From: Betaproteobacteria bacterium
GTDB taxonomy: Bacteria > Pseudomonadota > Gammaproteobacteria > Burkholderiales > CAIKXV01
Assembly (NCBI GenBank): GCA_021298815.1
Contig: JAJTHE010000072.1
Span: 1-61,844, forward strand
DNA length: 61,844 nt
Direction: 5' to 3'
This document shows positions 1-7,706 of this stretch, one piece after another. The position numbers and the translations under genes are program-made. Numbering within the stretch: position 1 is the stretch's first letter; every line of letters begins with the position of its first letter. The notes under the pieces were generated by a model. It saw only the letters and a program-made list of their open reading frames with translations. It was not told the DNA's origin and made no database searches.

Positions 1-98
1 ATGGCCCCGCCCGGCGGCGGGCGAGCCCTTATACTTCGCGCTCGCTCGCCGCTGCGCGGTCCGCGCCGGCAGCCCGAACCGACACCGACGGAGCCTCG

Positions 99-1091
99 AT
101 GAAGAGAATCGACCTGCACAACCACGTGATCCCGCAGGGGGTCATCGATGCCGTACTCGCCGACCAGGCGACCTTCGAGACCCGCATCGAGGGCGAGGGC
201 GACAAGCGCCGGGTGGTGCGCAAGGAGAACAGCTTCCCGCTGGTGCCCGAGTACTACGATGCCGACGCCAAGGTCGAGGCGATGGAGAGGAAGGGCATCG
301 ACATCTCGATGATCTCGGCCGCACCGCCGACGTTCTACTACTGGACGAAGCCGGAGATCGGCCTGAAGATCGCGAAGCTGCACAACGACGGCATCGCCGC
401 GATGGTGGCGAAGCGGCCGGACCGGCTGCGCGGCATGGCCAGCCTGCCGCTGCAGGACGTCGATGCCTCGATCGCGGAACTCGAGCGCGCGGTGCGCGAG
501 CACAAGTTCAAGGCGGTCGAGATGCAGGCGATGGTGAACAACCAGCAGCTCGCCGACCCGAAGTACCGGCCGCTGTTCAAGACCGCCGAGCAGCTCGGGC
601 TGTTCGTGTTCGTGCATCCCAACTGGTGGTGCACCGACATGGGCCTCGACAAGTACTACCTGATCAACATGATCGGCAACCCGCTCGAGACCACGATCTT
701 CACCGCCAACATGATGTTCAGCGGCGCGCTGGATGAAGTGCCGAACCTGCGCTTCCTGCTCGCCCACGGCGGCGGCTACGTGCCCTACCAGATCGGGCGC
801 TTCCGCCATGGCCACTCGGTGCGGCCGGAGGCGCGCGCGCTGTCCACCACCTCGCCGGTCGACCACTTCAGGAAGTTCTACTTCGACTGCCTGACCCACA
901 ACCCGCAGTCGACGCGCCACCTGATCGACAGCGTGGGCGCTGACCATTGCGTGCTGGGCACCGATTCGCCGTACGACATGGGCGACGAGACGCCGATCGC
1001 CAACCTCGATGCGGTGCCGCGCCTCACGCCGCAGGAACGCGAGCAGATCTGCTGCCGCACGGCGTACACCCTGCTCGGGGAAGCCGGCTGA
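99..1091 (+). CDS. Amidohydrolase family protein (ACMSD-like metal-dependent hydrolase/decarboxylase)
   Basis: The 330-residue product has the amidohydrolase_2 (TIM-barrel) metal-site pattern: the HxH pair DLHNH (H7, H9), H173 in FVHPNW, H223 in LAHGGGYVPY and D289 in LGTDSPYDMG. In this family (aminocarboxymuconate-semialdehyde decarboxylase, gamma-resorcylate decarboxylase) these residues hold one divalent metal that drives non-oxidative decarboxylation or hydrolysis of ring-derived acids. No signal peptide is visible, so it is probably cytosolic. GGAG lies a few bases before the ATG. Its stop overlaps the proposed start of the next gene by 4 bp (CTGA). A close paralogue with the same barrel motifs starts at 3404. 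The substrate cannot be read from sequence; the family call is firm. Confidence 0.88.
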   Translation: MKRIDLHNHVIPQGVIDAVLADQATFETRIEGEGDKRRVVRKENSFPLVPEYYDADAKVEAMERKGIDISMISAAPPTFYYWTKPEIGLKIAKLHNDGIAAMVAKRPDRLRGMASLPLQDVDASIAELERAVREHKFKAVEMQAMVNNQQLADPKYRPLFKTAEQLGLFVFVHPNWWCTDMGLDKYYLINMIGNPLETTIFTANMMFSGALDEVPNLRFLLAHGGGYVPYQIGRFRHGHSVRPEARALSTTSPVDHFRKFYFDCLTHNPQSTRHLIDSVGADHCVLGTDSPYDMGDETPIANLDAVPRLTPQEREQICCRTAYTLLGEAG

Positions 1092-2203
1092 AGCTGCAGG
1101 CCGGAGGCCGCTGGCTCACCGGGCTGCGGTCCGGAGAGCGCTCCGGGCTGCGGCTGGTCGTCGGGCTGCTGCTGGCGCTCTCGGCCTGCACAGCGCAGGC
1201 CGCCGAGTCTCGCGGTGCCGTCACGCCGCCACCGGGGGCCGCAGTGCCGGCGACGCCGGCCCGTGCCGCCGAGCGGCAGGCATGGCCGCAGGCTGCGATC
1301 CGTCTGTTCTTCGCGGCCGAACCGGAGTCGCCGGCGGGCATCCTCGCGCGGGTGCTGTCGCATCGGCTGGTGGAGGCACTCGGCCAGCAGGTCTATGTCG
1401 AACACCGGCCGGGCGAGGGTGGGCGCATCGCGTCGGATGCGGTCGCGGCGGCCGCGCCCGATGGCCTCACCTGGCTTGCCGCCGACGACCGGCATCCGTT
1501 GTCCGCGCTGCGGGCAGGCCTCCCGTTCGACCTGTCGAAGGCCCTGCAGCCGGTGACGCAGGTGGCCGGGCGCGATGGCCCGCTGCTGGTGGCGCATCCG
1601 ACCCTGCCGGCGCGCAGCGTCGGCGAGCTCGCCGTGCTGGCGACGCAGAAAGGGCGCACCCTCGAACTGGGCGTGGGCGGTGGCGATGGCGATGGCGATC
1701 CCGCGATCGCACTGGCTGCGGGCCTGTTGCGGGCGGCGCTCGGTCCGGCGCTGCTGCCGAGGACGTCGCCGGCGGGCGAGCCTGCGCTGGGCGAACTGCT
1801 GGCCGGCCGCACGCTGCTCGGCTTCGTCGATGCGCACGATGCGGATGCGGCGCTGCGAGCATCGAAGCTGCGCGCGCTGGCGGTGGCCGGGCCGGCGCGG
1901 CTGGCTGCGTGGCCCGCGCTACCGACGCTGGTCGAATCGAAGGTCGCCGGCGCCGACGTCGGACGCATCGACCTGGCCGGCTGGCACGGGCTCTGGCTGC
2001 CGGCCGGAACGCCGGCGGGGATCGGCGTCCGCCTGCAGGCGGAAGTGGCGCTCGCGCTGAAGCGCCCGGGCATGCCGGAGCGGCTGGCCGAACTCGGCTA
2101 CCGGCCGGTGGCCAGCACGCCGGAGGCGTTCGCGGCGTTCATCGGATCGGAGTCGGCTCGACTGCGCGGGCTGGCCTCGCGCGCAGGCTGGCCGGTGCGC
2201 TGA
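1088..2203 (+). CDS. Divergent Bug/TctC-family lipoprotein
   Basis: The reading frame encodes a leader followed by the lipobox LSAC, then a Bug-like body in which PNxPIRxVVPFxPGG is degraded to AAIRLFFAAEPESPAG; the later motifs (YVEHRPGEGG, PALPTLVES, LWLPAGTP) still fit. The frame has no ATG, GTG or TTG near the leader: the only standard-type start is TTG at 947, deep inside the previous gene. I prefer CTG at 1088, which forms a CTGA overlap with the preceding stop and is preceded by GGGGAAG about five bases upstream; an ancestral ATGA would have been one base away. This gives 371 residues. Function is probably solute binding at the outer face of the inner membrane or in the periplasm, but the missing PGG loop may mean a different ligand or decay. 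The 3' end overlaps the convergent hydrolase by about 106 bp. Confidence 0.6.
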   Translation: MKLQAGGRWLTGLRSGERSGLRLVVGLLLALSACTAQAAESRGAVTPPPGAAVPATPARAAERQAWPQAAIRLFFAAEPESPAGILARVLSHRLVEALGQQVYVEHRPGEGGRIASDAVAAAAPDGLTWLAADDRHPLSALRAGLPFDLSKALQPVTQVAGRDGPLLVAHPTLPARSVGELAVLATQKGRTLELGVGGGDGDGDPAIALAAGLLRAALGPALLPRTSPAGEPALGELLAGRTLLGFVDAHDADAALRASKLRALAVAGPARLAAWPALPTLVESKVAGADVGRIDLAGWHGLWLPAGTPAGIGVRLQAEVALALKRPGMPERLAELGYRPVASTPEAFAAFIGSESARLRGLASRAGWPVR

Positions 2204-3339
2204 ACCCGGCCCGGGTCGGACTCGAAGGACTCCAGGGCCGGATTCGGGGTGCGCAGCACCGGCGTGCGGTCGAGCCCGCGCAGGTGATGGTCGAGGAAGG
2301 CCAGCAGGTATTCGAAGATCCAGCGCGGGTTGCCGTCGCGTATCGCGGCCCGCGCGTCCTGCCCGGCGATGGCGTGGTCGGTCCAGCCCAGGTGGTTCCC
2401 GCCACGCAGCACCAGGAGGTAGCGCGGTGCGCGCAGCAGCGCATGGAACCGCGGCAGCAGGGGCGTGATGCCGAAGTCGAAGCTGCCGCCCTGGAGCATC
2501 ACCGGTATCTCGATCGATCCGAATCCCCCGGGCATGAGGTAGGGCGCCGTGTACGGCGACAGCCCGGCCACGGCGTGGATCCGCGCATCGCGCCAGGCGG
2601 TACGCGCACCGGCCAGGCCCAGCACGGCATAGCCGCCCAGCGAATGGCCGATCGCGCCGATGCGGCCGAGGTCTAGACGGCGATGCAGGAAGGCATCCGC
2701 ATCGCCGTCCAGACCTTCCAGGCGGTCGAGCAGGCCGACCAGGTCGTTGCGCCGCTCCGACTGGGTCGCATCCGTCCAGTTACCGGGGCGCAGCACGTCC
2801 GGCAGTTCCATGCGGGCGCCGCGGTCGATCGCATCGCCATGGTCGATCGCGGCGACCACGTAGCCCATGCGCGCGAGGTTCGCGGTGATGAACAGCGACT
2901 GGTCGGCGGCACCGAGGAAGCCGTGCGAGAACAGCACGACAGGATGCCGGCCAGGTGCAGCGGGTGCATCGCGCCAGATGCGGCTGCCGTGTCCGGCGGG
3001 CTCGGTCCGGCTGCCACCTTCGGTCGACGGGTACCAGAACAGCAGGCGGCGGGCGGCCCGTCCGCCGGCGCCGGGCTGCAGCGGGAACGCGCGATGCCCG
3101 ACACCCGCGCCCGTGGGCGGTGCGGCTCCCCGTGCAGCCGACGCAGGACCCGGCGCGAGGGCGGCGGCAGGGCTGCGCGCGGCCAGTGCCGCGAGCAGCG
3201 TGCCGGCGGTCGCCGACAGCAGGCGCCGGCGCCGCGCCTGCCTGCCATCGCTGCCGGCAGCGGCGGCGCATGCGCAGGCGCCGCAGCAGCGGCCACGGCA
3301 GCGGCAGGCAGGATGGTCATGCGCGGGAGGGACCGGCAT
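2098..3339 (-). CDS. Exported alpha/beta hydrolase (PAF-acetylhydrolase/dienelactone hydrolase-like)
   Basis: About 413 residues from the chosen ATG. The N-terminus is long and Cys/Ala-rich and includes a basic run plus hydrophobic stretch (RRRRLLSATAGTLLAALAA) that looks like a Tat or Sec leader. The body has the oxyanion segment VVLFSHGFLGA, the nucleophile elbow GHSLGGYA and a late GGNHLGW histidine, the order expected of an alpha/beta hydrolase. The closest pattern I recognise is the PAF-acetylhydrolase-like group, which cleaves short acyl esters. Longer starts (up to 3522) would run across the divergent amidohydrolase promoter and start, so they are rejected. Its 3' end overlaps the convergent Bug lipoprotein gene. 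The natural ester is unknown. Confidence 0.75.
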   Translation of the reverse strand: MPVPPAHDHPACRCRGRCCGACACAAAAGSDGRQARRRRLLSATAGTLLAALAARSPAAALAPGPASAARGAAPPTGAGVGHRAFPLQPGAGGRAARRLLFWYPSTEGGSRTEPAGHGSRIWRDAPAAPGRHPVVLFSHGFLGAADQSLFITANLARMGYVVAAIDHGDAIDRGARMELPDVLRPGNWTDATQSERRNDLVGLLDRLEGLDGDADAFLHRRLDLGRIGAIGHSLGGYAVLGLAGARTAWRDARIHAVAGLSPYTAPYLMPGGFGSIEIPVMLQGGSFDFGITPLLPRFHALLRAPRYLLVLRGGNHLGWTDHAIAGQDARAAIRDGNPRWIFEYLLAFLDHHLRGLDRTPVLRTPNPALESFESDPGRVQRTGQPAREASPRSRADSDPMNAANASGVLATGR

Positions 3340-3403
3340 CGGCAGCGACGCGAAGGGACGATGCGCGCGATAATGACCCAATACTTCCGACCGGTACGTC
3401 CCG

Positions 3404-4390
3404 ATGGCGCAACGCATCGACCTGCACTCCCACGTGATCCCGCAGCCCTTCCTCGATGCACTGGATGCGGACCCGGTCCGGTTCCATGCGCGGGTCGAGC
3501 AGCGGGGCGAGCGGCGCTTCATCGTGCGCGGCAGCCATGCGGTACCGCTCGATCGCGCGTTCCATGATGCGGATGCGAAGGTCGAGAAGATGGATCGCCT
3601 CGGCCTCGACGTCTCGGTGATCTCGGTCGGGCCGCCGGCATACTGCTACTGGCTGCCGGCCGACGCGGGACTCGCCGCCGCCCGGCTGGTGAACGAGGGC
3701 ATCGCGCAGATGGTCGCAGCCCATCCGTCGCGCCTGCAGGGCATGGCCACGCTGCCGATGCAGGATCCCGACGCCGCGATCGCCGAACTGGAGCGCACGA
3801 AGAAGGAATACGGCTTCCGGATGGTCGAGACCGGCACCTCGGTCGAGGGCGAGCTGCTCGCCGCACCGAAGTTCCGTCCGGTGCTCAGGACGATCGAGCA
3901 GCTCGGCATGTCGCTGTTCACGCACCCGTACCAGTGCGTGGCGAAGGGCGGCATGGACGACTACTACCTGCAGAACTTCATCGGCTACCCGCTGGACACC
4001 ACGATCATGGTCGCGCACCTGATCTTCAGCGGCGCACTGGACGACTGCCCCGGCCTGCGCATCGTGCTGCCGCATGCCGGCGGCTTCGTGCCCTACCAGA
4101 TCGGCCGCTTCGACCATGGCTTCGAGGTGCGGGCGGAGGCGAAGAAGCACATCGCGAAGCATCCGACCGAGTACCGTCGCCGCTTCTGGTACGACGCGCT
4201 CGCGCACCTGCCGCAGTCGGTGCGGCACCTGGTGGACACGATGGGTGCCGACCGCGTGGTGATCGGCACCGATTGTCCGTTCGACATGGCGGACTTCGAC
4301 CCGGTGGCCAACCTGGAGAAGGTCCCGCGCCTCACCGACGAGGAACGGGAATGGATCCACGGCCGCAGTGCGATGGCGCTGCTCGGGTGA
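3404..4390 (+). CDS. Amidohydrolase family protein (paralogue of the gene at 99)
   Basis: The 328-residue product keeps the metal ligands of the ACMSD-like amidohydrolases: H8 and H10 in DLHSHVIP, a histidine in LFTHPYQC, LPHAGGFVPYQIGRF, and GTDCPFDMA. It shares many blocks with the product at 99 (VEKMDRLGLDVSVIS, GMATLPMQD, DTTI, FSGALDD), so the two are duplicates that have diverged. It is cytosolic, with no leader. The DUF3617 and metallo-beta-lactamase-fold genes follow on the same strand with short gaps, so the three may be co-transcribed. Reaction is likely decarboxylation or hydrolysis of a small carboxylate; the substrate is unknown. Confidence 0.88.
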   Translation: MAQRIDLHSHVIPQPFLDALDADPVRFHARVEQRGERRFIVRGSHAVPLDRAFHDADAKVEKMDRLGLDVSVISVGPPAYCYWLPADAGLAAARLVNEGIAQMVAAHPSRLQGMATLPMQDPDAAIAELERTKKEYGFRMVETGTSVEGELLAAPKFRPVLRTIEQLGMSLFTHPYQCVAKGGMDDYYLQNFIGYPLDTTIMVAHLIFSGALDDCPGLRIVLPHAGGFVPYQIGRFDHGFEVRAEAKKHIAKHPTEYRRRFWYDALAHLPQSVRHLVDTMGADRVVIGTDCPFDMADFDPVANLEKVPRLTDEEREWIHGRSAMALLG

Positions 4391-4454
4391 GCCACGCCAG
4401 CATGTGCCGTCGCGCGCTTCTCAACCATCCGCATCGCCCCGGGAAGGATCCGTC

Positions 4455-4934
4455 GTGAACACCCTGAACCGCAGCCTGCAGCGTCCCCTGCTTGCGACCC
4501 TCGGCCTGGCGGCCGCGATGGCCGGCGCCGTCGCGGGCGCCGCCGCCCCGCCCGGCATGGGCAGCTTCCGCGATGGATTGTGGGAGATGACCATCCGCGC
4601 CGAGGTGCCCGGCACCAAGCCGATGCCGCCGATCTCGCTCAAGAAGTGCATCAGCGCGAAGGAGATCCAGGACCTGCAGGCCAAGGCCAGCCGGCCGCCG
4701 GGCTCCGACCAGTGCAAGGTGTTCGACCAGCGCACGCAGGGCAGCACCACCAGCTGGAAGATGGAGTGCACCGGCCGCATGAAGATCGTCGGCGACGGTT
4801 CGGTCACCAGCAGCGGCGACAGCTATGCGATGCAGTCGACGATGGTGATGACGACGGCCGAGGGCAAGGCGATGCAGGTCAGGAACGAACTGACCGGGAA
4901 GCGCCTCGGCGACTGCAAGCCCGGGTCGCCCTGA
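4455..4934 (+). CDS. DUF3617-type exported protein
   Basis: The product is about 159 residues. It has an N-terminal hydrophobic leader (LLATLGLAAAMAGAVAGA) and then the DUF3617 hallmark GLWEMTI, followed by a cysteine-containing stretch (KKCISAKEI, SDQCKVFDQ, WKMECTG, DCKPGSP) with four mature-region cysteines that could form disulfides in the periplasm. GTG at 4455 is chosen because GGAAGGA lies about seven bases upstream and because the longer frame adds an Arg/Ser-rich run unlike a protein start. DUF3617 proteins have no established role. It sits 20 bp before the metallo-hydrolase gene, so an operon is likely. Confidence 0.75.
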   Translation: MNTLNRSLQRPLLATLGLAAAMAGAVAGAAAPPGMGSFRDGLWEMTIRAEVPGTKPMPPISLKKCISAKEIQDLQAKASRPPGSDQCKVFDQRTQGSTTSWKMECTGRMKIVGDGSVTSSGDSYAMQSTMVMTTAEGKAMQVRNELTGKRLGDCKPGSP

Positions 4935-4954
4935 ACACACAGGATGGAGCAGTG

Positions 4955-5710
4955 ATGAAACTCGACAACTACGATATCGAGATCGTCGTGCAGGGGTTCC
5001 CCGGCAAGGCGGTCTGCCACGGCGGCATGGGCTGGAGCTCTGTCGTGCTGATCCGCGGCGAGGGCCGGGTGGCGCTGGTCGACACCGGCTCGTTCGGCAT
5101 GCGCCGGCTGCTGCGCGAGCGCCTCGCCGAGCATGGCGTGAAGCCGGCCGACGTCACCGACGTGATCCTCACCCATTCGCACTACGACCATTCGGTGAAC
5201 TTCACGCTGTTCCCGAATGCCCGCATCGTGATCGGTGCGGATGAACTGAGCTGGGCGGCGGAGCAGCCGTGGGGCGAGTCGCCGGTGCCCGAGCTCTATG
5301 TGCGCGAGCTCAAGAAATGGCCGACGCTGGCCGCAGCCGCCGATGGCGACACCGTGTTCCCGGGCATGACCGCGCACCTCGCGCCGGGCCACACGCCCGG
5401 CTGCCTGGTGTACGTTCTGCATGGCCGCGAGCGCGACATCGTGTTCACCGGCGATGCCGCGAAGAACCGGGCCGAGATGGTGTCGCGCGGGACCGACATG
5501 ACGTTCAACGCGGCGCAGTCGGCGGCCTCGATCGAATCGATCTGGCGGTACTGGCAGGAGAAGCCCGGCAGCGTGCTGGTGCCCGGCCACGACGTGCCGA
5601 TGACCCAGGTCGACGGGTGCACCGAGTACCTCGGCCAGCGCGATGCACGGGTGATGGCCTGGTTCGGCGACGATCTGGAGACGACGACGATCTTCCGGCT
5701 GGAGGCGTAG
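4955..5710 (+). CDS. Metallo-beta-lactamase-fold hydrolase (N-acyl-homoserine-lactonase-like)
   Basis: The 251-residue product has the full zinc motif set of the MBL fold: THSHYDHS (HxHxDH), APGHTPGC, FTGDAAKN and VPGHDVP. The overall size and spacing resemble the lactonase branch (AiiA/AttM) that hydrolyses homoserine lactones or other small lactones, but that assignment rests on size and motif layout only. No signal peptide is seen. The ATG at 4955 is preceded by AGGATGGAG; the upstream in-frame extension lies inside the DUF3617 gene and is rejected. The neighbours (amidohydrolases, esterases) fit a role in opening rings or lactones during degradation. Confidence 0.82.
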   Translation: MKLDNYDIEIVVQGFPGKAVCHGGMGWSSVVLIRGEGRVALVDTGSFGMRRLLRERLAEHGVKPADVTDVILTHSHYDHSVNFTLFPNARIVIGADELSWAAEQPWGESPVPELYVRELKKWPTLAAAADGDTVFPGMTAHLAPGHTPGCLVYVLHGRERDIVFTGDAAKNRAEMVSRGTDMTFNAAQSAASIESIWRYWQEKPGSVLVPGHDVPMTQVDGCTEYLGQRDARVMAWFGDDLETTTIFRLEA

Positions 5711-5794
5711 CTGCGGGCTGCTTCACGCGTCATCCCGACAGCGCCGGCCTGGTACGGCGTGTCGCTCAGTGCGCTCCGGGCGCCTGGAACATCA

Positions 5795-5851
5795 GTAGCC
5801 GGCACTTCCCTGGCAGGCACGCCTGCCTCCTGCCAGGGAAGCCCCGGCTAC
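5795..5851. terminator. Long hairpin between convergent genes
   Basis: The arms CTTCCCTGGCAGG (5805-5817) and CCTGCCAGGGAAG (5829-5841) are perfect 13-bp complements, and the outer arms GTAGCCGG (5795-5802) and CCGGCTAC (5844-5851) extend the stem. It lies between the stops of the metallo-hydrolase and the convergent alpha/beta hydrolase. It has no T-run on either strand, so it may be a bidirectional transcript end or a REP-like palindrome rather than a classic intrinsic terminator. Confidence 0.5.
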
Positions 5852-5855
5852 CGGC

Positions 5856-6893
5856 TCAGGCGCGCGCGAGCTTCATCTGCTCGAGCGCCGCGCGCCCGAC
5901 CGGGCCATACGGATTGGCGAAACTCTCGGCGATCTCGTAGTGGTTGTATCCCTGCGCGAAGATGCCCTGCACCGGCCTCCCGGCCGTGCGCACGGCGGCG
6001 GTGAAGTCGCGTCCCTGGCGCTGGAACTCGGGTGAATCGTTCGAGCCCCAGAGCAGGACCAGCGGCGCGCCGATGCGCGCCAGGTGGCGCTGCGGCGACA
6101 GCTCGTGTTCCATCTCGTCGGTGAACTTCACGTAGCTGCTGCGGCGCGACAGCCGCGGACCGCGCAGGTCGTACATGCCGCTCTGCAGGACATAGCCCTT
6201 GACCGCATCAGCGGGCAGGCCGAACGCCTTCCAGTCGGTGATCGCCGCGCAGGCGCCCAGGTGCGAGCCCGACGAGCGGCCGGACACGTACAGGCGCTGC
6301 GGATCGCCGCCGAAGCTCTTCGCGTTGCGCCAGGTCCATGCGATCGCCCGGCGCACCTGGTCGACCATCGGGAACAGGCTGCCATCGGTGCCGTTGACGT
6401 TGTCGAAGTCGATCGCGATGAAATGCGCGCCGGCGCGCACGACGGTCTCGGCGGGATACGCATGGTCGCGCGCGGTGTTGCTGCGCCAGGCGCCGCCATG
6501 TATGTAGATCTGGATCGGCGCGTTCGGCCGGTCGGTGCGGAAGATGTCCAGGCCTTCGACCGGCTTGTCGCCGTAGGCGCGGCGCAGCGGTTCGCCCAGC
6601 CGCGCACGGGCATCGTCGCAGGTGTTGTTCATGCGCTGCGTGACGATGTCGCGGTTGGGTGCCCAGACGCGCTGGTCGTAGGCGTCGTCCAGTTCGCGCT
6701 GGTCGAGTCCCATGTACACCTCCGGGCCGCGTGCCCCGGGCACGGCGGTCTTCGCTGCAGGGGTGCCGGCCGCTTCGGCTGCCTCGGCAGCCAGCGCCGA
6801 CGCCGGAAGCGCAGCAGCGGACGCGGCGAGCGCGATCGGTGCGCCGAGCATCGTTCCGAGGGCGAGGCGGCGGCGGGTGTCGGGTGCGGTCAT
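5856..6893 (-). CDS. Exported alpha/beta hydrolase (BD-FAE / esterase-lipase type)
   Basis: The 345-residue product starts with a basic region RRR and an Ala-rich leader (Tat- or Sec-like, LALGTMLGAPIALAASAAA). The body carries the HGGAW oxyanion loop (YIHGGAWRSN), a GRSSGS nucleophile elbow, and a late GYNHYE histidine with GSNDSPEF as the acid region. This matches the carbohydrate-esterase/kynurenine-formamidase-like branch of alpha/beta hydrolases. ATG at 6893 is preferred over the longer form because GGAAGGAAG lies just upstream. It is convergent with the metallo-hydrolase and divergent from the LysE gene by about 70 bp. Substrate unknown. Confidence 0.8.
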   Translation of the reverse strand: MTAPDTRRRLALGTMLGAPIALAASAAALPASALAAEAAEAAGTPAAKTAVPGARGPEVYMGLDQRELDDAYDQRVWAPNRDIVTQRMNNTCDDARARLGEPLRRAYGDKPVEGLDIFRTDRPNAPIQIYIHGGAWRSNTARDHAYPAETVVRAGAHFIAIDFDNVNGTDGSLFPMVDQVRRAIAWTWRNAKSFGGDPQRLYVSGRSSGSHLGACAAITDWKAFGLPADAVKGYVLQSGMYDLRGPRLSRRSSYVKFTDEMEHELSPQRHLARIGAPLVLLWGSNDSPEFQRQGRDFTAAVRTAGRPVQGIFAQGYNHYEIAESFANPYGPVGRAALEQMKLARA

Positions 6894-6961
6894 CGGTCTT
6901 CCTTCCGGGCGTGGGGGGTACTTCATCGCGCTGACTGCGTAGGGTATCTTGGTTGCACGCC

Positions 6962-7627
6962 ATGTCCATCCCGTCCCTGATCCCCATCCCCGACCTGCTG
7001 CTGTTCGCCGCCGCCTGCGTCGTGCTGGTGGTGACGCCCGGCCCGAACATGCTCTACCTGCTGTCGCGGGCGATCTGCCAGGGGCGGGCGGCCGGCATGG
7101 TCTCGCTCGCCGGCGTGGTCGCCGGCTTCATCGTGCACATGCTGTGCGCGGCGGTCGGGCTGTCCGCCTTGCTGGTCGCGGTGCCAGTCGCCTTCGATGC
7201 AGTGAAGTTCGCCGGCGCGCTCTACCTGTTGTGGATGGCCTGGGACACGGTGCGTCCCGGTGCGGGCTCGCCGCTCGAGCCGCGTGCGCTGCCGGCCGAG
7301 TCGCCGCGCGCGCTGTTCGTGAAGGGCTTCCTCACCAACCTGCTCAACCCGAAGGTGGCGATGTTCTACCTCGCGCTGTTCCCGCAGTTCGTCGATCCGG
7401 CACGCGGGTCGGTGCTGCTGCAGTCGGTCGCGTTGGGCGGCGTGCAGATCGTGATCAGCATCCTGTTCGATGTCTGGATGATCGGCACGGCTGCCGCCAT
7501 TGCCCGATGGTTCGCGCGTAACCCGACCTGGATGGCGGCCCAGCGCTGGGTGATGGGCGGCGTGCTGGCCACCCTTGCGGTGCGTATCCTGGTGGAACCG
7601 GCGCCGGAACCGCGGCACGCCGGCTGA
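6962..7627 (+). CDS. LysE/RhtB-family amino-acid exporter
   Basis: The 221-residue product is strongly hydrophobic, with five or six predicted membrane spans and the family motif VVTPGPNMLYLLSRAI near residues 26-41, then KFAGALYLLWMAWDTVR and GFLTNLLNPKVAMFYLALFPQFV. These are the diagnostic LysE/RhtB segments. Members export amino acids or their derivatives across the inner membrane. I chose ATG 6962 over the TTG three codons upstream. It stands alone between a divergent hydrolase and the convergent Bug triplet. Substrate cannot be predicted. Confidence 0.88.
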   Translation: MSIPSLIPIPDLLLFAAACVVLVVTPGPNMLYLLSRAICQGRAAGMVSLAGVVAGFIVHMLCAAVGLSALLVAVPVAFDAVKFAGALYLLWMAWDTVRPGAGSPLEPRALPAESPRALFVKGFLTNLLNPKVAMFYLALFPQFVDPARGSVLLQSVALGGVQIVISILFDVWMIGTAAAIARWFARNPTWMAAQRWVMGGVLATLAVRILVEPAPEPRHAG

Positions 7628-7675
7628 TTGCGGGCCCGTACTGCCGTTGCCTGCGTCACCCGCTGCAATACTCAA

Positions 7676-7705
7676 GACCTGACCCCCGGGGTCATGACCC
7701 CCGGG
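7676..7705. repeat. Dispersed palindromic repeat (GGGGTCA/TGACCCC type)
   Basis: The segment contains CTGACCCCCGGGG followed by GTCATGACCCCCGGG, two overlapping inverted copies of a TGACCCC core, immediately downstream of the Bug stop at 7707 and after the convergent LysE gene. Similar cores lie at 13582 and 29126, and a half copy near 46976. It may end transcription or be a REP-like dispersed element. Confidence 0.5.
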
Positions 7706-7706
7706 C

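Noticed and set aside
1..98. TATACT at 30-35 as promoter of the first gene
   Set aside because: No matching -35 at a proper distance; too weak to list.
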